From assembly GCA_032358165.1 (NCBI GenBank), contig JAALGY010000043.1, positions 868,001-932,000 on the forward strand: a stretch of 64,000 nucleotides of DNA, given 5' to 3'. The notes below the pieces were generated by a model. It made no database searches and was not told the DNA's origin. It saw nothing but the letters and a program-made list of their open reading frames with translations. Below are positions 35,447 through 46,660 of this stretch, one piece after another (the stretch's first letter is position 1; each line of letters starts with the position of its first letter). The position numbers and the translations under genes were made by a program. This stretch comes from Diplosphaera chodatii. Its lineage: Eukaryota > Chlorophyta > Trebouxiophyceae > Prasiolales > Stichococcaceae.

Positions 35447-38400
35447 ATGGACCTACAACTTCAGCCAGAAGTGTCGGAGGCAGATGTCACCGAAGAAGAT
35501 GGCGTCTTCTTCCAGTCTCGGGGGGCTGTCTGCTTCACCCCGGAGTCTGAGCTATCGCCAGACGCGTACAAGAGCGCCGGGCAGGTTTTGGCTGTGTCCA
35601 GGCGGCACGGCATCATCATCTTGTCCGATCCTCGAGGTGCCACGCCACAAGATGTGGCTTGCGTGACGTCTGCGATGTGTTGTACACCGGTTCGAGGAAG
35701 CTGATGCAAACAAGATGGTTGCAGGAGTGTGTGCGGCACGTACGGACGCACTGCTAGCTGCCGCGCGCCCTGATGGCGATGGCGACGACCAGTAGGCCTT
35801 TGATTGCGTGCTTCCTGCGACTTGTTGTGCATCCCACTGATGTATGTGTCATGGGTCCATCATCTACATGTACCTGTCGTCTGCCACGTGCATGCCGCCA
35901 CACCATCAGATTGTTGCCGCAGGGAACTGCCCGCGCTCACTGCAGCGGAGGCGGGCAACGCGCGCTTCTCCAGCAACGGGCTGGCGTCGCTGAGCCTGTC
36001 GCCAGACGAGCATGTGCTTGCGGTCACGCCAGCCGGGGGCGCGGCCGTCGACCTGTACATGCTGCACAGCCTGGCGCAGCCTGGCAGGGGCTCGCAGTCC
36101 TTTGCAACATGGCAGCTGCCGCCTGGGGAGCAGGCAGTACAGGTGGGGTGCTCCGTCCAAACTCGCGACTGTCACCTGAAGTGTCCATCGTTGTCATCGT
36201 TGGAGATGGATATCCAGATAGGCTCAATTTCTGTGCATACAAGAGAAGCTCATGCTCGACTTGGGGCATGCAGCGGGTTCATGCGGCAGATCCGCTGCAC
36301 CAAGCCTTGGGAATGCTGCCTCGGTCAAGTTTTCTGAATCAGCTGATTCACTTCGTCTCCACATCCTGCAGCTCGCATGGCGGCCTGGCAGGCCCACCAA
36401 GGATGGCCTGTCCTGCGCGGTCGCCACAGCAGGCGGCAGCGTGCTGATCGGCTACATCGGCATGCAGCTGCAGCCCCTTGCCGCGGCACCCCCTGGCGTG
36501 CGGGCTGTGGCCTGGTCGCCCGATGGCCATCAGATGGCGTTCGCGGCAGGTGACAGGGTCACCATCCTCGACTGGGCCAGCCGCGCATCCTTCAGCGCGG
36601 TCATCCCGGTGAGCCTGGCCCCCTCATCAGGCGGCGGGCCTGCAGTTAGGGCCATGCTGTGAGTGCCGCAATGTGTGTCCGAGTCCAGTGCTGTAGAGTG
36701 CTGCAGGCTATGTCATCACCAGGCTGATCCGCTGCAGGCAGAGTACGAGGAACAGGCGCTGCAGACAGATACAGTGTGGTGGGCCGCACACAGCTCGGTG
36801 CTCGTGAGCTCCACCACACACGAGGGCGAGGTGCGCAGTGTGCTTTCAGGTCGTACTGTTGCCATGGGCATACACGTGCAGATGCAGGCAAAGCATCTTT
36901 GCACCCAGCCAGTGTCAGATGAGAGTGCTTCTTGCAGGAGGAGCTCGACCTGGCGCCCATGCACATGCTGCACTGGTTACACTGGGATCCTGGCGCCGCA
37001 CCGGAGGGCCTTGCGGTGTCCAGCTTTTGGCCCAACACCATCGAGGTTCACACAAGTGTCGATACAGCAGCCGTCTCTGCGACGCTCAGGGCTGGCACAT
37101 GGAATCTGTGCACAGACGTGATCGTGTGATCGGCTGGTGAACAGCACTGCTGGGTTTCTCATGCGGAGCCATGCCATCTTTTCAGGTGGAGGCTGGCACC
37201 GGCAGGAGGGGGCCGCGCCTCACGGCAGTGGACGTCCCGGGAGTCGACGCCGTCGCTGTGGCGCACCGCATGTCAGCTGATGAGCACATCAAAGTCATAG
37301 GTGACTCATATTCCCTGCTGCACCACCCACACACAGCACGACCCAGCTAACCGCCAAGTACCTCAGCCTTGCCACACAAGATCACATTTGCCTCATGTCT
37401 GTAAGAGCTGTGCTGCCCATTGCAGAGCCAGACATAGGTGGAGGCATCCCGCGCATGGTAGATATTGCAGACGACCGACTTGCTGTGCGAGTGCCGAACG
37501 CTGCTGATGATGCCAGCAACTTTGTGCTCGGTGAGCTGTGTGTGGCACAGCCTGCACAAATGCTCTGTCATGAGGTTCAGATGGTCCTGCCAGCCCCTTG
37601 CTCAGATGCTGTTCTGTGAACCAAGTCCCATGGGGGCTGGTCTACACGATAGGACCCGGATATTTCCGCGTGAGTTGCAGGGCTGGGTGTGGATCTCACC
37701 AGCACTGCCCTGCCGGTGCATGACCCACTGGACTCCGCGAAGCCAGACCTGCCGCCCAGCCCAGTGCTTGCCGTGGCCACATCTGACGCCAAGCTGCGGG
37801 TGCGCAGGGTGGCACCATGCTGGGCTGTCCCGATGTGCACCAGCCATCGTACTTGCGGGCTGCTGTACTCACATCCCCTGTGTCGGCGTGCCTGTGTTCC
37901 CCTGTAGTCGACCTGCTGTGCGCTGCGGGTGTGTGCTCAGAATGACTTGCATTATCCATTCCTATCTGCAGCTGTACACGCTGTCGCACCTGAAGCGGCC
38001 GCTGGAGGGCGTGGTGCAGCCGGCGGCGCGCGTTCCCGAGATCATCCCCCGCCTGCTGTCGGCCGCCAAGTCGCTGGAGGTGCCGTCCCCCTCGCAGCTT
38101 GACGCGCTGCAGGCGGCCACCCGGGCTGCCGCGGCGGCGCAGCTGCCCGACGCTGACGAGGACAGCCTCCCGGAGGAGCCTGCTGGGGACAGCAGCCGTG
38201 ATCCCGATGTTGCGGAGGTGGCCGCCGCACAGCTCCCCAGCTCAGACGGCGAGCAGAGTGGCGACGGGTCGGAGGCGGGCTCTGTCACAGCAGCCGCGCA
38301 GGCGCAGCTGCCAGACTCCGACGACGACAGCCTCACCGAGGACAGTGATACAGAGGGTGCTACCTCACCAGAGCCATCATCTGCAGGTGCCTGAGCCCTG

Positions 38401-41400
38401 CCGCATGCTCTACCTACGTATCACGAGACCCTGCTACCTGCACGCACACCAGGAAATTCTGCAATCACTCTTACAAGATGTGATGGCGCTTCCTTGAAGG
38501 CAGCGCAAAGGCAGCAGAGAAGGCAGCAGCTGATATGCTCGATCCCAGCTCTGACGCTCGTTCCATGGCGGAAGCGTCGCCCACAGCCGCATCAGGATCA
38601 GCTACAGCTTTGCACGCAGAGGCTCCGGCATCGCAGCCAGCATCAGCCAGTTCCTCTGCATCTGGTGAGCCTGTGTTGAACACGCTGAGCATGAGGGCCG
38701 TGACTGTTGGTAGCTTTATGACACGACTGACAAGCTCACCACCACAGGATGGGGCGATGCGCTGTTGGCTGCAAACGCCAAGGCAGCTGAGCAGGCGGCG
38801 GCGGCTGCAGCACGCCAGATCGAGGAGGCCAAGGGCGGCGCTGCCCCCGCAGCATCCTCAGCTGTCCCCGCACCAGCGTTCAGCTTTGGCCTCCAGCCAT
38901 CCGCTCAGGAGGCAGCCTCAGATGCTGCTGGGTCGTCCGCAGCAGCGCCAGGTGACACCGCCAGGGCAGCAGCGCCTGGCGGCACACCACTGTTCAACTT
39001 TGGGCAGCCCGCCGCCTCTCAGCCAGCCTCGGGCTCTGACATGTCATCAGCCTTTGGCATGCCCAGCTTCGGCCAGCCAGCGAGGCCAGCTTCAGCCACA
39101 GCTTTTGGTAGGCCAGCGGTTTCCAACTCCGGCAGGGCTGCTCAGCCTGACTTCAGCACCTTTGGCAACCCATCATCAGCATCCTCAGCAGCGTCTTCCA
39201 CGGCGCTTGCGGCGTCAGGTCCCTTTGGCTTTGGGTCCGCCCCAGCGAGTAGCAGTTCCAGCAGCGCTACACCCACAGCCGCTGCAGGATCCAAGCCCCT
39301 GTTCAACTTCGGACTCTCAGCATCAGCTGCGGCACCATCGAGCACTGGGCCCACAGCAGATGCCCTCAGCCAAGCTAACAGAGAGTTCGCCACCGGACTG
39401 GGCTCAGGTTTCCTTGTTGGCCTCGGCGCCGCTGGGCCTGTGGCACCAGCAGATGCCACAACCCCAGATGGCGGCAAGGCTGCGAAGCCGCTGCCACACC
39501 TCGGGTCGCCCACCCTCAGCGACCTCACACGCGCCGCCAGCGGTCCGCTGCGGCAGACGTTCGGGCTCACGCCCAGCCCCAGCAGCGCACTGGTATCCTC
39601 TGCTGATGTAGACAGCAAGGCACAGCAGAAGCCTGAGAAACCGCAGGCACCTGCAGCAAAAGCGCCCGCGCAGCCGCCGCTGCCGTCGCGCAGCCAAGTC
39701 GCCCAGGCCCAGCAGGCAGCAGCGTCGGTCCTGGGCGGCTCGAGGCCGCAGGGCGCGCCGCCTGCGGCGGCGGCGCCCAACCCGCGGCCGGCGCAGCCGC
39801 CGCTGCCGTCGCGCGCCCAGCTGGCGCAAGCGCAGCGGGCGGCGTCAGCGGTGCTGGGCAGCGCAGCGCAGGCCGGGCCCGCCGCCGCTGCCGAGTCGGC
39901 GCAGCCGCCCCTGCCGTCGCGCACCCAGGCTGCGCAGGCGCAGCAGGCGGCTGCTGCGGTGTTCGGCGCTCCCAAGCCGCCAGGGGCTGCCGGCCCACCG
40001 CACCAGCAGCAGCCGGCCCAGCAGCCACCAGACCCAGCGTCTGAGGCACAGCAACCGGCCTCGCCGCCCAGCGAGGCCAGCAACGAAGCAGACGAGGCCG
40101 GGGATGCAGCCGCACCGAGGCCGCAGCCCCAGCTGCAGGGTGCGTCAGTCAAGCCTGCGTGCACGCCGCCCAGACTGCCTTGCCACAGCCAATATGCATC
40201 TGCACGAGGCGGCCACCAAGGGGTACATGCCATTTCAAGAGCGTCCCATGCTGACACCTCTGATACACAGCACCTGCGCAACCTGCATTGTACCGCAGGG
40301 GAGGGCAGGGAGGTGGAGGCCATGGAAGCAGACTTCCTGGAGTCCCTGTTCGAGACGCGGCGGCTCGAGGCGGAGCTGTCCTCGGCGCTGCGGCCGGTGC
40401 TCGACCAGCAGGTGCAATTCGTCGAGCCACACACCAAGTACCAGTCAGCCCTGCCAGAAACACAGCAGAATGAGTGCAACGTCACAACATCCACCTTGTA
40501 GTGCTGAGCTGACCCTGCTTGCATCGCAGGCGACCAGCACCGCAAGTGCCGCAGGCTTTGGGCGCCTGCAGCAGGATGTCCATCAAGCTGCGGACAAGGC
40601 ACGCAGCCTTCGGCAACGGCTGGAGACACAGCGCACAGCGTTTGCCGGTCTGTGGGATGCTGCCAAGGTCCGCTGGTGTTGGACTCGCCTTTCGCACGTG
40701 CCGATGCAGATGGCATATGTCTTCACACGGCCGCCCTGCTCATTCGACTGCCAAGTACGAGCAGCATGTGAGCCGCCCCGTCGGGCGCAGGCCAACACGC
40801 GGCGGCTGGCGGCGCTCCCGGCGTTCCAGCCGTCCGAGGGGCCCGGCGGCAAGGCGGCCGCGCTGGCCGGGGCGCCGCTGGAGCCGCGGCTGGCGGCGCT
40901 GCGGGACCGGCTGGCGGGCCGGGCGGCTGCGCAGCTGCGCTCGGCGGACGAGCTGCTGGACGCGCTGCAGGTGCCGGGCCCAGCAGTCCCGTCAGCGGGG
41001 CAAGCGTGATCGGATGAGGCGTTGTGAAGGGTTGCACTGAAGCACAGAGTTGCAGTGTTCAGCTGTGTTGATGTACTATTGAGTCTCGTAATGCATGCAC
41101 ACAGTCCAGGCACAAGCCCTGCCAGGCGCCCGATGATGGCACCAGAGCGCTGACATGCAGCACACGCAGTGTGACGAAGACCATGACCGAATGGCAACAA
41201 GATGATTTGTGATTGCCACACACCAGCCTCAACTGTGCACCTGTACAAGCAGGTGTCACCCTGCCATATGCAGGCCCTCGAGTGGCGCAACCAGCATGGT
41301 GAGGTGGCAGTGCCGCCACGCGAGCAGCCGCAGCGCCTGTACACGGCCATCAACGCCCAGCTTGCCGTCACCCGCGCCCAGGTATGCACTGGTCTCCATC

Positions 41401-44400
41401 AGCAGAGTTGCAAGGGCTGCAGGTTGCCTTGGCATGGGCGTCACACTGCCCAAAGACAACATGCCCAGGTGTCATATCCGTGTCCGATGCATGTGGTGGA
41501 GCGACCCTCTTGGGGACCAGGCAAGCATACCCACGTTGCTGCAGGCAGCAAGGCTGGACGCCATGCTGGAAGCGCTGGATGGTGCGGGCCGGCTGCCGCC
41601 CGGGCTCCTGGAGGAGCTGGTGGGAGACGCTGCCGTGGGGGCCGCCGATGGCAGGGGGGATGGAGAGGACGGCCGCAGCGGCGGCAAGTTGCTGCAGTCG
41701 CGGTCGCCACGGCGGCTGACGGCATCCACGCCACCCAAGTCGGCAGGGTGCGCCTGACACACCTGCTGCTCATGGGGTACAGATGCACCCTGACCACAGA
41801 AATTGCCTGTACCCAGCCGAGTGCGCCACGTACTGTTTGGCCTTGCCTTGCCGTGCCAAGATGCTAACAGCATCTGGAGGGGCTCGCTTGTCGTGTCCAG
41901 CGTGCTGGGTTGTTTTGATTGCTCAAATGCGAGTGCACATGCACATGAATGCATGCGAGCGGCTCGTTTCATGCACCCCTGCAGGCGAGCCGACGGGTGG
42001 CAGCTGCTGCGGAACAGCCCCGCAGCCGGCGGGCGGCAGCCACCGCAGGCGCCCCGCGCCGCTGCGGCCGCGCCGCGGGACGTGTGGCGGGGGCCGCAGG
42101 GCGCCACGCTGCGTGCCGCCATCCTCAGCAAGGCGAGGCCCATGAGCGAGTGCTGTGAGGGCGGAGAGCGGATGGCCAGGTCCAGGCTGCAGTCGGGGTA
42201 GTCCCTGCAAAGTTGTGCTGGGTGCTGAGCCTCGACAGGTTTGCAGCCAGCTGCTGGTTTCATGCTGGTCGACTGGCAAGCAGGAGTACCGCGTGATACG
42301 GAAGAATGCCATGCACGTGCACAGCTACTGAGTGATGAGCGCCGGCCTGCAGGCAGCTGGTGCCGACGGGGGGTTGCGCATCACGCGGCTGGGCGCGCCC
42401 CCGCAGGAACCTCAGCCAAGGCGCCACGCCCTGCCCGAAGCCCAGCAGCTCGTCCGGCAGTCTGAAGAGCGGCAGCGGCAGCAGCGGCAGCAGCAGCAGC
42501 GGAGGGCGCCAGCGCCAGTAGCTGCCGCGCAGCCGCAGTTCTCCTTCGCGCCGCCGAGGCAGCCGTCGGCGCCCCAGCCCCCGCCGGCGGCCGCGCAGCA
42601 GCAGCAGCAGCAGCGGATGCGGCGGCAGCCGCGGCAGGCGCCGCAGCCCGATGAGGGCAGCGGCGGGTCGGAGGACGAGCAGCCCGCCCCGGCGCGCAAC
42701 CTCAGGCGCCGCAGCACCGAGGCCGAGCCGGCCGCGGGACACGGCGGGCCCACGCCCGATGAGGTGTGTCCTGTGCAGTGTGCAATGGTGCTGCAGCACG
42801 TCCATACAAGCCGGGGGGGATCATCGCGGTTGCCCACCTGCATCCTTGGGCTGGCTGTGCACCATCTGCAGCTGGTGCGGGGTTGTGGCGCTGATGTCGG
42901 CGCCGCTGCCTGCAGATCCGCGCGGCCAACGCGGCGCTGGCGCGCAAGGTGCAGGCGCAGCAGCCGGCGGCGCAGGCGGAGAAGCGCAAACCTGCAGGCG
43001 CCGCGACCTCGCAGCCGCCGCTGCCGACGCGCCGCCAGGTGGGCGCTGCACGAGAGGGGCACCACCGCTCAAGAGTCAAACGGGCCACCAGTGACCCGTC
43101 ACTCTGGGATTGTGTGAATGTGACGGGCCTTGGTGTTGACCTGGCGAGCAAGCCTGAGCGTCCACCGGTGTGTGCTCCACTCCAGGTTGCTGAGGCACAG
43201 ACGCTGGTGCCGGGCGGCAGCAAGCCGACGACGCCGGCGCAGCCGCCGGCTCCCAGCCGCGCGGCCGTGGCAGCGGCGCAGCAGCGCATGCAGGCGGCCC
43301 TGCAGCAGGGGCCGCAGCCGCAGCAGCAGCAGGACGCGGCGCCGGCAGCGACCAGGCCGCCGCCCAGCGCCTCGGGGCTGCCGCCGGTGCCCTCCCGCGC
43401 CGCCGCCGCCGCCGCGCAGCAGCGCTTCGCCTCGACGCTCGCCCCGGGCAGCTCCGCCGCCGCGGCCGCCAGCGCAGCGCCTGCAGCACCCGCGGCGGCA
43501 GCGCCGGCAGCAGCAACTGCTGCCCCATCGACTGGCGGCGCGCCGGCATTCGGGGCCCTGTCGTTTGGCAGCGGCGCCGCCAGCGCCCCCAGCTTCTCCT
43601 TCGGCTTAGGCAGCATGGCTGCGTCGACAGGCCCTGCAGCAGTACCCGACGCCACTCCTGCCGCCGGGGCTGCCACCCCCGCGCCAACCTCTGGCGGTTC
43701 GGCCTCAGGCCCAGTTGCAGCCGCCGCGCCAGTTGCTTCATCGCCAGCGCCCTTCGGTGCCGCCCCGCCCCCTGCTGCGCCCCAGCCCGCGGCCGCCCCT
43801 GCTGTGACGTCTCCGACGCTGCCCTTCGGCACCCAGGGCGCAGCCGGTGCGCAGCCGTTCGGCGCTGCGGCACAGCCTTCTCCAGCAGGCTTGGCGGCAC
43901 CGTCGTGGCTCGTGCAGCCCGCTGCTGCAGCATCGAGCGCAGCCGTCACAAGTCCTTCTGAGAGTCCAGCGCCGTTCTCGGGCTTTGGGTCGGCCGCGCC
44001 GGCAGCGGCGGCGGCCAACGCCGCCAAACCCTTCAGCTTCAGCACGGCACCCACCACCTCTGCATTTGGCAGCGGATCCAGCACAGGTGTGCTGCACCAG
44101 TGCCGGCTACACGGCTGCACGACAGGCACACTTGTGACGTCAAGTGCAGGCACAGGTGCTGACTTGCCTGGATGCTGCCGCAGGTGCTATATTCGGTGCT
44201 GCGGCAGCGCCTGCCAGCCCGGCTGCGCCCGCTGCATCCTCAGGCAAGAGCCCACCCTGTGATCGCACCTGGAGAAAGCGCTGCACTCCCTCCCGCCATT
44301 GTCCACTGAAAGCACGACATATCGTGTCAACCATACCAAAACTCACATCCATTGCTGCGCAGGCGTCCCTGCTGGCGGTTTGTTTGGCGGCGGCAGCGGC

Positions 44401-45630
44401 TTTGGCTCCCTGGGACTGGGCGGCGCCGCGTCGGCCGCAGCACCCGCCGCCAGCGCGTCCCCCTTCGGCAAGGGCCTGTCGTTTGGGAGCAGCGGCCCCG
44501 CTGCCACCTCGTCGCCCTTCGGTCCGGCCCCAATCCATTGCAGATCCTTCTGGTTCGGCTGCCTGTGCTGTGCCCGGCAAAGCCGGGGGAATGAATACCC
44601 AACACGGGTGATGTCGAAATGCTGGTGTGAACAACCGTGTGTACAGGCGCAGCGCCGGCCACGCCCTTTGGTGCCGCAGCCTCTGCAGCGGCGCCCAGCG
44701 GCAGCGTCTTCGGCAGCACTGGTGCCGCTCCCGCCGCCGCCTCACCTTTCGGCGGGACCCCGGCTGCGTCGCCCTTCGGTGCGGCCCCTGCCGCAGCAGC
44801 CAGCAGCTCCCCATTTGGGGGCGGCGGGTTTGGGCAGCCGGCCACGCCCGGCGCCACTGGGGGCTTTGGCGCCTCCTCAGGGTGCGCAGCCCATCACTTT
44901 GTTTGCGACGTGCCCCAAACCTCAGCATGATGTGGCAACCCTGCAAGGTGCTTTGATGCCCCAATCTGTTTTCATGACCGATCGTTGCTGGCATCTCTCT
45001 CGCAGCTTTGGGCAGCCGACAGCGTTCGGGCAGCCGGCGGCTCCTGGGGTGTCCAGCGGCGGCGCATTTGGTGCCACCAAAGCGGCGGCCTTCGGGCAGC
45101 CGTCTGCGTTCGGGCAGCCGGCGACGAACGGCAGCAGCGGCGGCGGGTTTGGCACCTTCGGCCAGCCCGCCAGCCCTGGTGCAGCCGGCGGCACGCCCTT
45201 CGGCCAGGTACATGCCACGGTTGCAGCCACAACTGGAAAGCACACGGCGTCTGATGCATGTAGTCCAAGCTGCGAGAGCGGTGCAAGCTAGGCCGCCATG
45301 CCTGACCTGCTCTGCATCGGCCTTGCGATGGTGCAGGTGGCGTCGCCGGCGGGCGGTTCACCTTTCGGCCAGTCCGGCTTCGGGCAGCCGTCGACGCCGG
45401 CGTTCGGTCAGGCAGCTTCCCCTGCAGCGCCGGCGTTCGGCGCTGGGAGTGGCGGCGGAGGGTTTGCCGCCTTCGGCGGCGGCGGCGGCGGCGGGGGCTT
45501 TGCCGCGGCGGCACGCACTGGCGGCGGCTTTGGGGCTGCTGCCGCTGCGGGCCCGGGCTTTGGCTCGACAGCCGCCCCGCCGGCGGCGCCGCCGTCCGGC
45601 AACTCTGCAATGTGGGCGCCCAGGAAGTGA
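35447..45630 (+). CDS. NUP214: NUP214/NUP159-type nucleoporin (cytoplasmic FG nucleoporin)
   Basis: First exons: 35447..35636, 35725..35791, 35923..36142, 36372..36608, 36738..36830, 36938..(about 37050), 37186..37300, 37426..37530, 37681..37799, 37972..38386, 38500..38664, 38748..40139, 40299..40411, 40530..40667, 40791..40970, 41274..41381 and 41545..41747; further exons reach the TGA at 45628-45630. The N-terminal part reads as a seven-bladed propeller (SLSPDEHVLAVT, VRAVAWSPDGHQMAFA, ILDW, ending LYTLSHLKRPLEG, the NUP214 propeller exit). Next come acidic AAQLPDxDEDSL repeats, FG repeats (FGQPAAS, FGRPAVS, GPFGFGSAP), PPLPSR repeats, a coiled coil (LESLFETRRLEAELSSALRPVL to ALRDRLAG), then a second large FG region (FGQPSAFGQP, GGGFAAFG) ending MWAPRK. 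It docks DBP5 and the NUP88/NUP62 complex on the cytoplasmic pore face in mRNA export (family knowledge). The end of exon 6 and exons at 41.9-45.2 kb are approximate. Confidence 0.75.
39671..39973 (+). repeat. Triplicated PPLPSR/AQAQxAA repeat inside NUP214
   Basis: Three units begin at 39671, 39794 and 39902, each reading QPPLPSR, four variable residues, then AQAQ(Q/R)AA and a small hydrophobic pair. Divergent units recur after the coiled coil (SQPPLPTRRQ near 43012, QPPAPSRAAVAAAQQ near 43240, LPPVPSRAAAAAAQQ near 43380). The pattern lies between FG clusters. Confidence 0.7.
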
Positions 45631-46660
45631 GCGAGGCGAGATGGGGAAGGGTTCACTCGGGGCGGCTGACATGCGGGGCTTCTGGCATCGGTACTCTGTG
45701 TCACCTTTGCAGGAGTCCTCTCTGAGTTTCGGTTAGGGGTATCCAGTACAGTCTGCACCTGGCAGCACGTGTGCGAACAGCGAGCAGACAGGCGATGGCT
45801 GTAGGTCTGATGAAGGCTTGTGATGCCCATGGCAAGTAACCAGAAACCTGCATTGCGTTTGCTGATAGCGTGCCCAGTTGTGGGCATGACATGAATGCAG
45901 AACCAGGATTGCTAGTTCTGAATTCAGGAAGACAGGGGGTATCATGTGTCCTGGCATCTTGCAAGTGTGACAAGGCACAGTCATTGGTGATCCAGAATGT
46001 CCATGATAACAATATCACGACTGCGCAGTGGACGTCCGTTTCGCTGAGTAACAACGCTGCCAAAGCACGGTGCGTCAGACTGCAGAGCAGCACATCACTG
46101 AGGCTCACACTGATCTGATGCTACACAAGCATGGGTTGCCATCCTCAACCACTGCTACGTCCCTACAGTCCCGGTCGCATTCTGCGACCTCTGTTCCTCC
46201 ATTTGAGTTGGATACCCTGCACCAGGTGGCCTATCACCGCGCCCCTGGACTCCTGGGTCATCCCGCGCCTGGGCTGCCCGCTGCATTGCTGCCACCTGCA
46301 CAGACCAGCACACTACATGTTGCTGGGTGCACAGTCCTGTTGCAGAGGCCGATGCCAGCATGGGAATTGTGGCCCTGTGCGCTCTGGCCGAGTGCACTGC
46401 ACAGTAGGACGAGTGCACCTGCTGCAGCTGTGCGCTGCGAGGCGCTGTCCCCGAGGAATGGCCGCCGCGGCAGCGGCGGCGGCGTGTCACCAAAGCGCCC
46501 ACCTTGCATCTGCGAGCCGCAGGCACTTGTAAGTTGTCAGGACACCCAAGCCGGTTGGTAGCCCAATGGAACAGGGGTGCAGGGTAGCTGGGCCTAGACA
46601 ACAGCGTGACAAAGGATGAGGGTGGGTTATAGTAGGCTTGAAACAATTTGACACTAGGAG
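45631..46660. other. Convergent 3' region between NUP214 and the disordered minus-strand gene
   Basis: About 1 kb. A minus-strand stretch near 46430-46510 (GGRFGDTPPPLPRRPF) looks protein-like and might be a last exon of the minus-strand gene. Elsewhere frames are short and inconsistent. No poly(A) element stands out. Confidence 0.35.

Noticed and set aside
39142..44153. Long minus-strand open frames (524 and 483 codons) opposite NUP214
   Set aside because: They mirror Ala/Gly/Ser-rich FG exons and are compositional shadows; the plus strand has the propeller, FG repeats and phased splice sites.
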